NCBI RefSeq assembly: GCF_015775515.1
Contig: NZ_CP065383.1
Coordinates: forward strand, 2,604,001-2,668,000
DNA from: Atribacter laminatus
GTDB lineage: Bacteria > Atribacterota > Atribacteria > Atribacterales > Atribacteraceae
Direction: 5' to 3'
DNA length: 64,000 nucleotides
Below the pieces are notes generated by a model, which saw nothing but the letters and a program-made list of their open reading frames with translations, had not been told where the DNA came from and ran no database searches. Positions 9,371 to 18,521 of this stretch are shown in pieces (position 1 is the stretch's first letter; every line of letters starts with the position of its first letter). The translations under genes and the position numbers were made by a program.

Positions 9371-10639
9371 GTGAAAAATTTGACGATAGTTTTTGTCATA
9401 TTGTTTTTGTTGATTTCCGTTTCTATGGTATGGGCTCAAGAAGAAAAGATAAATATTGTTCATTATCACTGGACTCAGCCTCCTTATGACGAAATAAATG
9501 CCAATGCTGCAAAAACCTTTATGGAAAAATATCCCAACGTCAATATCGAAATCATTTTCATTGCTGATCCCGATATGCCTACCAAGGTCAGAACCGCGGC
9601 TCTTGGAGGAGGAGGAATGGACTCCTTTGCCATGCCCAACATGCAATCGGCCTGGTTTATGGCCAACGGTATATGTGCTGAAATAATGCCCTCTGCCTTT
9701 GGCAAAGAAACCATAGAAGAAGTCCTGGAGATGTGGCAAGAAGGTTCATTACAAAAAACTGGAGGTTTTTACAACGGGAAATATTATGGTATTCCCTTTG
9801 AAATGAGTAGTTATGTGGCATGGATTAATACCGGCCATATGAAAGAAGCTGGTTTAGATCCAGTCGCCAATTTACCCAAAACCTGGAAAGAGTTTGTCGA
9901 TGCCTGCAGTAAGATGACGGTTCGTCAAAATGATGTCATTGTCAGAAACGGTTTTGCCATTAACCTGAAAGCTTCAGTATTTCCATTTTTAGTTCTCCAT
10001 AGCTTTATGGAGCAAAAAGGCTTAGATTGGCCAACCGAACAAGGGTTAATGGATAGCTTGGATAAACCAGAAGCCCTGGAAGCGCTGTCCACTTTCACCA
10101 ATTTTGCCACCAAGGATGGTATTTTTAATCCTGGCTTGTTCGATGATGAAAGAGAAGGGTTTGGAAATGGTCTTTGCAGTACCTTCCTTACCGGTGGAAG
10201 CTGGTATTGGGGTGTCCTCGACAGCTATTCGGTTGCTCGAGAAGATGTCACACCGATACCCTATCCTCGTTTTGAAGGTGGGAAAGATATCGGTGGACCG
10301 GTTTATGGGTACTGTGTATTTGTAGCCGAACAGAGTAAGAACAAAGAATGGGCTTGGAAATGGCTTGACCATCTTGCCAACCAACCGGAAGCTTTCATAG
10401 AACATGGGTATTTCCAGCCCAGAAATTCTTTGGATCCTGCTCTTGCAGATAAATACATACTGAATAATGACGTTTTTGATGCCGAAAGACGGAATGGTGC
10501 CGCTCTTCTTGCTTCTCCAAAATTCAGTGAAACTCAAGATGCCGTTGGAGAAGCCGTCCGCCGGGTTGTCTTCGGAGGAATGTCCAACGAAGAATCTTTG
10601 AACGCCTTGAAGGAAGAATTAAGCGATATTCTTGAATAA
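9371..10639 (+). CDS. CUT1 ABC transporter extracellular solute-binding protein
   Basis: A family 1 (MalE/UgpB-like) binding protein, 422 residues, with a signal peptide (hydrophobic residues 3-19, cleavage near VWAQEE). Its first strand is INIVHYHWTQPPYDEI and it shows YYGIPFEMSSYVAWINT and the C-terminal WAWKWLDHLA typical of the family. A GTG start is used with AAGGAGG 10 bases upstream. It precedes two permeases and a creatininase-family enzyme, so the ligand may be a sugar or a sugar-linked amide. Confidence 0.92.
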   Translation: MKNLTIVFVILFLLISVSMVWAQEEKINIVHYHWTQPPYDEINANAAKTFMEKYPNVNIEIIFIADPDMPTKVRTAALGGGGMDSFAMPNMQSAWFMANGICAEIMPSAFGKETIEEVLEMWQEGSLQKTGGFYNGKYYGIPFEMSSYVAWINTGHMKEAGLDPVANLPKTWKEFVDACSKMTVRQNDVIVRNGFAINLKASVFPFLVLHSFMEQKGLDWPTEQGLMDSLDKPEALEALSTFTNFATKDGIFNPGLFDDEREGFGNGLCSTFLTGGSWYWGVLDSYSVAREDVTPIPYPRFEGGKDIGGPVYGYCVFVAEQSKNKEWAWKWLDHLANQPEAFIEHGYFQPRNSLDPALADKYILNNDVFDAERRNGAALLASPKFSETQDAVGEAVRRVVFGGMSNEESLNALKEELSDILE

Positions 10640-10701
10640 GCGTGATGAAGGTTTTCAAAAAATTTTTAAACAATAATAACTGGGGAGGGTTGGGAAGTAA
10701 C

Positions 10702-11604
10702 ATGAAGAAGAAAAATGCAGGAATCCCAAAAGCCAATTACTACGATCGGTTGCAAAAACAAGGATACATTTTCATTCTTCCAACTCTCCTCCTTTTTTCC
10801 ATATTTCTTATTTATCCCATGTTAGATGCCTTTCGCCTATCGCTTTACGAGTGGAATTTTACCGGATCACCACTCTATATTGGGCTAAGAAACTTTATTA
10901 AATTATTCGCAACTAAAAGATTTTGGAGCTCCTATTCAGTCACCCTCCAATTTACCTTCCTTAGCGTCTTTCTTCTCATGTTTATATCCTTTTGGCTTTC
11001 TTTGGCTTTCACCAGCAAGTTGTGCTGGTTCAAACAATTATATCAATCAATGGTGTTCCTCCCGGTTGTCCTGCCCATGGTTGCAATAGCTGTGGTTTGG
11101 AAATTTATGTTCCAAAGCACCGGATTGTTGTCGGTGGTTTTCCTGGATATTTTTGGTTGGAACATTCCCTGGCTGACGTCAACCAAGATAGCTCCCTATA
11201 CTATGGTTTTGGTAAATGTTTGGAAATTTACTGGGTATTATATGGTCATGTTTATCGCTGGTTTATTAAATATTCCCGATGTTTATCATGAAGCCGCTAA
11301 AATCGATGGAGCTGGTTTTTGGAGACGTTTGATACACATAACACTGCCGCTTCTAAAAAATACCTTAATTTTGGTTTTTGTATCCTGTGCCATATTCTCT
11401 TTTGGCACTTTTGCTCTGCAATATGTTATGACTGGCGGAGGACCAAGCCGATCAACCGAAGTACTGACTCTTTTAGTTTATAAAGAAGCTTTTGAATACA
11501 CCAAGTTTGGCTATTCAGCAGCTATATCAGTTATGTTTTTTTTGACTTTGTTTATCTTTTCAATCATTCAGTTGAGAATCTTTAGTTCGCAAGCCGAGGT
11601 CTAA
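10702..11604 (+). CDS. CUT1 ABC transporter permease (MalF/UgpA type)
   Basis: A six-helix permease with the EAA loop HEAAKIDGAGFWRRLIHITLPLL, the contact site for the ATPase. An upstream GTG at 10642 would add 20 residues (NNNNWGGLGS and so on), but it lacks a ribosome site. The ATG at 10702, preceded by GGGGAGGG and GGGAAG, gives the standard length of 300 residues and is preferred. Partner of the next gene; no ATPase is encoded in this operon. Confidence 0.9.
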   Translation: MKKKNAGIPKANYYDRLQKQGYIFILPTLLLFSIFLIYPMLDAFRLSLYEWNFTGSPLYIGLRNFIKLFATKRFWSSYSVTLQFTFLSVFLLMFISFWLSLAFTSKLCWFKQLYQSMVFLPVVLPMVAIAVVWKFMFQSTGLLSVVFLDIFGWNIPWLTSTKIAPYTMVLVNVWKFTGYYMVMFIAGLLNIPDVYHEAAKIDGAGFWRRLIHITLPLLKNTLILVFVSCAIFSFGTFALQYVMTGGGPSRSTEVLTLLVYKEAFEYTKFGYSAAISVMFFLTLFIFSIIQLRIFSSQAEV

Positions 11605-11633
11605 TCATCCAAAGCTTATCGGAGGAAGTGATT

Positions 11634-12482
11634 TTGGTGCAAATTACAAATAAAGGTAAATTGAGGATAGCAGCCATATTTTTAAACTTGACTTTGTTTA
11701 TTGTTGGAATTATTTATCTCATTCCTTTTATTTGGATGGTTTTATCCTCTTTTAAGCTTAATGCCGATGTATTATCGATTCCAATAAAAATTTTACCCAG
11801 AACCTGGAATTTCCAGAGCTATCCCAACGCCCTGAATTATGCAGGATATAATTTCCCCAGGTATTTTTTCAACAGTTTTATCGTTCTGGTATTTGCGGTC
11901 TTATTATGTTTATTTTTGTCGGCCACAGCAGGATATGGTTTTGCCAAATACAAGTTTAAAAAGAATAAACTTCTTTTTGTCGTTGTCATGTCGACTCTGA
12001 TGATTCCTTTTGAGGCTATTGTGATACCCTTGTTCCTTCTGATAACCAGGCTCAATTTACAAGATAACTACTTAGCTCTGATCATTCCCGGAGGTCTTAC
12101 TGCTTTTGGCGTATTTCTAATGAGGCAGTTTTTCTATTCAATTCCCGATGAAATCATTGAAGCGGCAAGAATTGATGGAGCATCAGAATGGCAGATATTT
12201 TGGCGAGTGTCAATGCCCTTGGCGAAAACAGCCGTTCTCTCTTTAGCTATTCTTCACGGACAATGGGTATGGAACCTTTTACTGTGGCCTTTAATTGTCA
12301 TGTCAAAACCCGATATGCGAACTCTTCCCCAGGGAATCTCACTTTTCAGTGGAGTTTATTTTACTCCTTATCCCGAGCAGTTAGCCATTAGCGTACTGGC
12401 TTGTTTGCCAACTTTAATTCTGTTTATTTTCCTGTCGAGGAATTTCATGGAAGGAGTTGCTTTAACCGGATTAAAGACCTGA
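11634..12482 (+). CDS. CUT1 ABC transporter permease (MalG/UgpE type)
   Basis: The second permease of the importer, about 282 residues. Six predicted helices and the EAA motif IIEAARIDGASEWQIFWRV are present. The longest reading frame starts at GTG 11628, one base after the GGAGGA ribosome site. TTG 11634 or GTG 11637 have proper spacing and one of them is probably used. It lies about 30 bp after the first permease gene. Confidence 0.9.
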   Translation: MVQITNKGKLRIAAIFLNLTLFIVGIIYLIPFIWMVLSSFKLNADVLSIPIKILPRTWNFQSYPNALNYAGYNFPRYFFNSFIVLVFAVLLCLFLSATAGYGFAKYKFKKNKLLFVVVMSTLMIPFEAIVIPLFLLITRLNLQDNYLALIIPGGLTAFGVFLMRQFFYSIPDEIIEAARIDGASEWQIFWRVSMPLAKTAVLSLAILHGQWVWNLLLWPLIVMSKPDMRTLPQGISLFSGVYFTPYPEQLAISVLACLPTLILFIFLSRNFMEGVALTGLKT

Positions 12483-12530
12483 GTTTTGAATTGAATAAAT
12501 TTCTTATAACTTTAGACTGGAGGAATTTCA

Positions 12531-13361
12531 ATGAACAAGAATGATCGGGAAATTCGATTTGAACTTCTTAGACCAGGGCAGTTAATACAAGAAAGAGAAA
12601 GATGTCCATTAATTTTTGTACCAATTGCACCCTTGGAGTACCACGGTCCCCATTTACCGGTAGGCATGGACCCAATAAATGCAACCTTTTCCGCTTTAGA
12701 AACCTGTAGAAGATTAGGGAAGGGAGTGGTGTATCCCACCATTCATTGTGGAACCGAAAGAGAGCGGCCAGCGTGGATGCTGGAAAGTCTTGGTTTTAAG
12801 GCGACTGACTGGGTAGTAGGGATGGATTTCCCAACTGCTTTATGGAAAAGCCATTACTCCAAAGAACACATTTTTGGCCTTATTCTTGCCAATGAAATAC
12901 AGTTTTTGGTTGACCATGATTACAAGGTGATAGTCATTGTAAACGGACATGGGGCAGTCAATCACCAGGAAACCATCGACCGTATTGCCAAAGATTTTTC
13001 TCATACAACCGATACTTTGGTGGTATGGAATTTAACCATTCCTGATGAAGTTCTCAAAGATGGGTTAGCCGGTCATGCTGATATCTATGAAACCTCGATG
13101 ATGTTGTATTATCAAAAGCTTTTTGGTTCAGATTCTATAGTGGATTTCTCGGCTATACCGGATAAAAGCGTACCAATTCATTATCCTGACTTTTCAATCG
13201 TTGACGGTGCAGGATTTAGCAAGGAACCCGATCCGGAAAAAATAGTCAGAACCGACCCCAGAAACGCGAACGAAGCTTTGGGCAAAGAACTCCATGAAAA
13301 AATTGTCGGGGATTTTTTGAATCTTACCAAAGATGCCTTGAAGAATAAAGGATTACTATAG
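12531..13361 (+). CDS. Creatininase family amidohydrolase
   Basis: A 276-residue cytoplasmic metal-dependent hydrolase of the creatininase superfamily. Metal-site motifs are PLEYHGPHLPVGMDP near the N terminus, VNGHGAVNHQE near residue 140, and HADIYETSMM with the conserved Glu near 185. Relatives hydrolyse cyclic or linear amides such as creatinine, formamides or N-formyl sugar or riboflavin intermediates. It has a GGAGG site and is the last gene of an importer operon, so it probably acts on the imported compound or its isomerised product. Family is clear, substrate is not. Confidence 0.88.
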   Translation: MNKNDREIRFELLRPGQLIQERERCPLIFVPIAPLEYHGPHLPVGMDPINATFSALETCRRLGKGVVYPTIHCGTERERPAWMLESLGFKATDWVVGMDFPTALWKSHYSKEHIFGLILANEIQFLVDHDYKVIVIVNGHGAVNHQETIDRIAKDFSHTTDTLVVWNLTIPDEVLKDGLAGHADIYETSMMLYYQKLFGSDSIVDFSAIPDKSVPIHYPDFSIVDGAGFSKEPDPEKIVRTDPRNANEALGKELHEKIVGDFLNLTKDALKNKGLL

Positions 13362-13420
13362 AGAAGCGTCCACTTAGGAATTGAGTCAAAGGCAAAGGAA
13401 CAGCTTCAAACAGAGGCGAA

Positions 13421-13467
13421 AAAGAACAGCCACCTTCAAGCGTAAGTGCTGGTTGTGGCTGTTCTTT
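13421..13467 (+). terminator. Rho-independent terminator of the isomerase-CUT1-creatininase operon
   Basis: A perfect 13-bp stem, AAAGAACAGCCAC (13421-13433) with GTGGCTGTTCTTT (13455-13467), a 21-base loop and a following T-rich run. It lies 60 bp after the creatininase-family stop codon. The leftward EAL gene ends beyond it, so it may serve both directions. Confidence 0.85.
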
Positions 13468-13559
13468 TTATTCAAACACTGAAAGTTTAAAAACTCTTTC
13501 CTATTCTTAGATCGCTAAGGCAAACCAAAGACGAGATTGATCTTGGATGTTCTTAATAG

Positions 13560-16352
13560 CTACTGTTTATTATTTTTCAAGAAATGAAGTGCCGAATCCG
13601 CATCAAGCGGTTTACTGATTAGAAACCCCTGTATCCGGTCACAACCGAGGGTTCGTAGGCAACTGAGCTGCTTCTCATGTTCAACACCTTCGGCCACAAC
13701 ACAGTGGCCCAGCTTATGAGCCATGGATATTATGTCTCCAGCCAGCGCTTCTTCTGGTTCCAACACCAGCAAATTATCGATGAAGCTTTTATCAATTTTA
13801 ACGCAATCAATGTTTAATTCACTTACACGAGAAAAAAAGGAGTAGCCTGTCCTAAAATCATCGATGAGTACTTCAATTTCAGCCGCTTTAAGCGCAGAAA
13901 TAACCGTGTTTATTTCTGCTCGCTCTGTGGCAAATACCGATTCAGTAATTTCAACGCCGACATTCTCTGGATTCAGATGCATTTCGTTGATCAGATGTAA
14001 CATCCTATCGGCAAATCCAGGTTCCAGCAACTGCATTGTCGAAATATTAATAGATACGGCAATTGTATCGTGACCATTGGCTTTCAACTTGTTTAAAAAA
14101 TGGAAAGCCTGAAGAATAATTCTTTCTCCCAAAGAAACAATCATGTTTGATTTTTCGGCTATTGGTATGAACTCCAAAGGATAAACCAATCCATATTTCT
14201 CATTGTGAAGCCTGGCTAAAGCTTCGAACCCGCATACTTGATTTGAAGCAAGGTCGAAAATCGGCTGAAACAACAAATAAAGCCGGTCGGTGTTTATCCC
14301 TTCTGCGATTTCGGTAAGCTCTTGGTTAATTTCAATCTCACGGGTCGCAAGAGCTTCAATTTCCGGACCATAGAATGAAATGATATTATCCTTGCTATTA
14401 TTATTTGCTGCCATTTCACTTGTAATCAGAAGCAATTTCAATAACTCATCAGTATTACTTATTCGAGATTCGTCTATCTCGATTACTCCTATACCACCAT
14501 TAATTCCATGGGTATGAAGATGCGAGTATAATGTATGAGAAATGGCTTCACAAAAAGCCGTTAGGTCTTTTTTATCCTGATAATCTTTCACATAAAAAAC
14601 AAATCGACTTTCGTGGGTATTGAACAAGGAATAATTCTCATTACAAAAAGTCCTTAAAGAATCAGCGATTCTCTTAAGCATATCTTGGTTGTAACGAAAT
14701 CCGTAACGCAGACTAAGTATGTGCATAGCAGACAGGTTGATAATTATTAACGCTCTCTTGCCCTCCGGGTGCATCAATGCATCGCGTTCCAATATTTTTT
14801 CCAATACATAACGGTTATACAGCCCAGTTAGCAGCACATGCTCATGGTTGTATTTCAAGGTAGCTTCCATTTTCTTGCGTTCGGTTATATCCGTAATAAT
14901 GCAAAGATGGTCATCGGATTTTCCGCCCGAGGTGCTGAACGGAGCTACCAGCATATTAACCCAAACAACAGAGCCGTCTGGTTTAATATAACACTTTTCC
15001 AACGAGTATTGATCGATTTTGCCATTTTTAAATTGCTTGTAATAGGCCAGATCGGCAGCCAGGTCTTCCGGGTCGGTTAGCTCTGCCCAGGTCATTTTTT
15101 GCAGTTTTTCTTTTGTACGCCCAAGAATTTGCTCATACGCCGGGTTAATATTAATATCTTCAAATTCTTCGTTTCTTGTATGACTTTTGTCATTCATGAT
15201 AGCTATTCCAACCGGGGCTTGTTTAAATATTTTGGAATAGAATTCTTCTCTGATTACCTGAGTTTTGATTCTTTTTATATAAGCAGCATTTTTCTCTTTG
15301 TAGGCTTTTATCAGCGTGATGATAACCAGGACGCCCGAATAAGAAATGATTCCCGGCAAAGATGCGGTTGAATCGCTTCTTATTAGAAATAATACTGAAC
15401 TCAAGAGACTGATGGTGTTTATAATAACAGATGAGATATACCCCGGTCTGTTTTCTTTCAATACCAGGTATATTGAAATGAACATCTGTATTTGAACAAT
15501 AATCCCTCTGATTACTGATTCGTCAAGAACGATCGAACCCACGGCAAGGCTTTTATCTGAAAGAAATACTTGCAAGAAAGAAAGTACTAAATATACAAGA
15601 ACACTGGCAAATAAGATTATGTAGCTGGTTTTTCTATCTATGCCTTCTTTTGTGCCAAAGCTATCTTTTTGAAGAACGTTGTATATGGAGAGGGCGGGTA
15701 TCAGCATAATAACAGGCGCTAACTGAGGCAAATCAGAATACAGACTGCTTAAAATCACATCGGTTATTGTTCCAAGAATAAGAGCACTGATTATTGACAG
15801 ACGAATAATGCGTGATTCCCTTTTTATGATGTTATCGGTTGATTTTTTACTCCATCGATACAAAATCAATAACCCGGTTAGTGTGAATCCGATATAGTAG
15901 GCGTAGAATATCCAGTCCCAAATATTATTTTGGGCAATATTAATCCAACCATAATTTGTTTGATAAAGATTATACGGATAAGGGTTTAATCCATTGGGAA
16001 CAGCAAAAGCAAACAAAGAGAAGAAAGCCGGTAAATAAAGATATAAATAGTACCACCACTTTTTAATTGATATAGCTTTGCCGGTTATGGTGAGTATAAA
16101 ATGCAGCAAAATCGCGTAAACTGTGCCCCAACCAATCGCCGAAAAACGACGCCATATTTCACTCGTTGCGGCATCAGATGCAATGGTTGACAGCGACATG
16201 CCTGACGACCAAATTGTAATCGCTGCGGTAAGAGCAAAGAATACTCTGTTGGTCGGAGCTTTATGGTTGCTTTGCAATGTAAATATTCCGCTGACCAGCA
16301 CAATAGTGCTCACAGCGAAAAAGAGTAATGAAATCATCCAAGTAATAAGCAT
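13560..16352 (-). CDS. Membrane PAS-GGDEF(degenerate)-EAL cyclic-di-GMP phosphodiesterase
   Basis: About 930 residues. The N-terminal third is a multi-helix membrane sensor resembling the 7TM region of histidine kinases. A PAS domain follows (FKQAPVGIAIMND to CIITDITERKKME), then a GGDEF-like domain, then EAL. At the GGDEF active-site position the sequence reads THESRF, so cyclase activity is not expected. The EAL domain looks intact: CGFEALARL, SINIST, VEITES, DDFRTGYS, KIDKSFID and AEGVE. The likely role is signal-controlled hydrolysis of cyclic-di-GMP. The open frame extends to 16457, but ATG 16352 is preceded by AAGGGAGA at good spacing and starts a hydrophobic helix. Confidence 0.9.
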   Translation of the reverse strand: MLITWMISLLFFAVSTIVLVSGIFTLQSNHKAPTNRVFFALTAAITIWSSGMSLSTIASDAATSEIWRRFSAIGWGTVYAILLHFILTITGKAISIKKWWYYLYLYLPAFFSLFAFAVPNGLNPYPYNLYQTNYGWINIAQNNIWDWIFYAYYIGFTLTGLLILYRWSKKSTDNIIKRESRIIRLSIISALILGTITDVILSSLYSDLPQLAPVIMLIPALSIYNVLQKDSFGTKEGIDRKTSYIILFASVLVYLVLSFLQVFLSDKSLAVGSIVLDESVIRGIIVQIQMFISIYLVLKENRPGYISSVIINTISLLSSVLFLIRSDSTASLPGIISYSGVLVIITLIKAYKEKNAAYIKRIKTQVIREEFYSKIFKQAPVGIAIMNDKSHTRNEEFEDININPAYEQILGRTKEKLQKMTWAELTDPEDLAADLAYYKQFKNGKIDQYSLEKCYIKPDGSVVWVNMLVAPFSTSGGKSDDHLCIITDITERKKMEATLKYNHEHVLLTGLYNRYVLEKILERDALMHPEGKRALIIINLSAMHILSLRYGFRYNQDMLKRIADSLRTFCNENYSLFNTHESRFVFYVKDYQDKKDLTAFCEAISHTLYSHLHTHGINGGIGVIEIDESRISNTDELLKLLLITSEMAANNNSKDNIISFYGPEIEALATREIEINQELTEIAEGINTDRLYLLFQPIFDLASNQVCGFEALARLHNEKYGLVYPLEFIPIAEKSNMIVSLGERIILQAFHFLNKLKANGHDTIAVSINISTMQLLEPGFADRMLHLINEMHLNPENVGVEITESVFATERAEINTVISALKAAEIEVLIDDFRTGYSFFSRVSELNIDCVKIDKSFIDNLLVLEPEEALAGDIISMAHKLGHCVVAEGVEHEKQLSCLRTLGCDRIQGFLISKPLDADSALHFLKNNKQ

Positions 16353-16840
16353 CCGGTTTCTCCCTTTATTTTCAGAAGATAACGACTTGATTGCAGCCGT
16401 GGTTTTTCTCCTTGCAACAATGAATGCTATGTCTGTTTTTTTTACAGTTTCCAGCAAACCTTCCTCTACACAATATTCTGCAACATCATCTGTTTTATTT
16501 CCTGTTTCAGTGTTTGTTCTCCAATCATATTATCTTTCAACATATCAGCCCTATGCGCCAGTTTTCCTATTTCGTCTGCTCCTTGCCTTTATGGTATTGA
16601 GTAATCCACTTTCCCTGACTGATGTTCTCCAATATAAGTATATAATATCATTGAATGGTTGGACATATTTTCTTCTAAAATAAATCGAGAGAAAAATAAC
16701 AATTATTATATTTATAAACAATTGGCTGAGGCTCACCAAAAGATTCTTAAATTTTTTCAATATTCTTTTAATTTTCTGATCTAATCATAAGGTTGTTCAT
16801 TGGAAACAGCTAAAAAAATTTGATGATATTATGATCTTTC
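16353..16840. other. Gene-free stretch upstream of the EAL gene
   Basis: AT-rich sequence. The minus-strand EAL frame stays open to 16457 without a convincing start, and overlapping small frames on both strands show no family features and no ribosome sites. The promoter of the EAL gene is expected here, but no clear -35/-10 pair was identified. Confidence 0.4.
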
Positions 16841-18175
16841 TTTCAGGATAGACGTTCATGCCGCTTAGTAGCACCAGATGTGGATGAAAATACCTATCTA
16901 AATCCGTCATTGCGAGGAGCGTCTTGTGCGACGTGGCAATCTCTACCATCCACTTAGTCATTCTGAGGAGTCCGGTGTTTTTGCCGGACGACGTAAGAAT
17001 CTCATCATTTAAAGTATTTATGAAGAAAAAACTTAAAAGATGAGATCCTCACGCCCTCAAAAAGCGAGGGCTCAGGATGACCGATTAAAGGCACACCCCC
17101 CTTTATCCCCCCTCAATGGGGGAATTTATAAGATGGTATTTACAGGATAGACCTTCATGCTGCTTTCGCAGCACCAGATGTGGATGAAAATACTTACCCA
17201 GGAATCGTTTCTCCCTTTAGAAAAGGGGGTAAGGGGGTTTTGATTTTTTAGTAACTAATTGAATCCCTCTTAATTTCCCTTAATATAAAGAGAGAAAATA
17301 ATAAAGATTGAGCATGAGAGATTGCCACGTCACTCCGTTCCTCGCAATGACGATTCAGAGTTCCTTCTCCCTGGATGAGGGTGAAAGCCCAAGATTCGAC
17401 ATGCCATGGCATGTCGCTACATTAAATAAAGAACGGGCAAATACATTGCGCCCCTACATTGTTGATTCTTTGGTATGGGCTTGATTTATCATGCCCGCAT
17501 ATAGATTTTCAGGATAGACCCTCGTGCCACTTTCATGACACTAGATGTGGATGGAAATACTTACCCAGGAATCGTTTCCCCCTTTAGTAAAGGGGGTAAG
17601 GGGGATTTGAATTTTTCCTGTTCCGTCATTCAGACTGTGTCACAATTATTCTATAAATTTTTTACCACCACTTATGTTAATGTTTTACAGGAATATTGGG
17701 AATAGATAACCCAAAAACTGAAGATAAATAGAATGTATCCTCCACTTTCAAACTATTCTTGGTGTATGAAAGGGATTGTGACACAGCCTGATTGCGAGGA
17801 GCGTCCTATGCGACGTGGCAATCTCATTCCTAAAAACAGTGAGTCGTGAGAAGTGAATTGTGAGCCGTGAGCCGAATAAAAAATTAAGAATTGATGAACA
17901 TTAGTAGCGAGAAATCCATGAAAAAAGCCTCTCCCTTAAAACAAAGGGAGAAAAAACAATATAAAATAATTAGAAGATGAGATCCTCACGCCCTCGAAAA
18001 GCGAGGGCTCAGGATGACTAAAAGGGATGTGAGATTGCCACGACCTCAAAAAACCAGGTCTCGCAATGACGGATTGGATTGATGAGATCCTCACGCCATT
18101 AAATACTGAGGGGACGAGGGGGAGAAAAAGGAGAAAAGAAGAGGGCTCAGGATGACGGCATTTTTAAGCATTAGT
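16841..18175. repeat. Intergenic repeat block 2 (1.3 kb)
   Basis: No gene is seen. The block contains three copies of the 50-bp GATAGAC hairpin module (16841-16890, 17137-17190, 17506-17560) and several copies of the GATGAGAT/ATGACGG module (16905-16943, 16957-17006, 17039-17083, 17314-17353, 17975-18018, 18030-18072, 18081-18157). It also holds G/C-run palindromes (17092-17130, 17200-17245, 17576-17610), an 18-20 bp CATGCCATGGCATG palindrome (17397-17416) and GGGC palindromes (17433-17460, 17478-17497). A 160-bp MITE lies at 17631-17790. It separates the EAL gene from the ABC exporter. Confidence 0.85.
17631..17790 (+). mobile_element. 160-bp MITE-like element, copy 1
   Basis: A non-coding 160-bp element with terminal inverted repeats CAGACTGTGTCACAAT and ATTGTGACACAGCCTG, flanked by ATT on both sides (17628-17630 and 17791-17793). 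It splits a copy of the GTCATTGCGAGG repeat module. The interior (ACCACC..., TTTACAGGAATATTGGGAAT, GATAAATAGAATGTATCC) matches copies 2 and 3 in the opposite orientation. No transposase is encoded, so mobilisation would need a helper elsewhere. Confidence 0.85.
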
Positions 18176-18330
18176 GTATTTTCAGGACAGCAACTTCAGC
18201 TATCTAGTTAAATTTTGGGTTCTCAGCTTTTATGATAAAATTGATTGGTTTTTTCTTGTTAGTTAGTCCAATTAATAAATATTAAAGCTGGATTTTAACT
18301 ATTATTCTTTCTAATTAGAGGCGAGCCAAA

Positions 18331-18521
18331 ATGCAAGATACCAAATTGCTGGGAGCATGTGGCTTGTATTGCGGAGCTGGTTATCACTATCTGGTTTTTT
18401 ACCGGGAAACGAACACCTTTTGGAAAAGTACCGCCTATTAGGACATGAATTGGAATTAAGAGAACAATCAAAGCGAATTATCTTCAGGAAGGAAGGCAGA
18501 AGGTGCACGAGTACGCCATAG
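18331..18521 (+). pseudogene. Remnant of a DUF3795-like cysteine-rich protein gene, frameshifted
   Basis: An ATG opens MQDTKLLGACGLYCGAGYHY, which matches the N-terminal LIGACGLYCGAC signature of DUF3795 proteins as I know the family. This frame stops at 18430-18432. In the frame one base back, the text continues from the T6 run at 18395-18400 as LPGNEHLLEKYRLLGHELEL and stops at 18519-18521, inside the start of the next gene. One missing T would join the two into about 63 residues, still shorter than the usual 100 or more. It is either a decayed gene cut off by the exporter operon or a homopolymer sequencing error in a short gene. Confidence 0.6.

Noticed and set aside
10642-10701. Upstream GTG start for the permease gene at 10702
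   Set aside because: It adds an Asn-rich 20-residue segment absent from the family and has no ribosome site, whereas ATG 10702 has one.
16123-16683. 186-codon open frame on the plus strand opposite the N terminus of the EAL gene
   Set aside because: It lies antisense to the membrane-sensor region, has no family features or ribosome site, and its composition mirrors the hydrophobic codons of the real gene.
16841-18175. CRISPR array
   Set aside because: Repeats are palindromic modules with irregular spacing and mixed orientation; there are no regular unique spacers and no cas genes.
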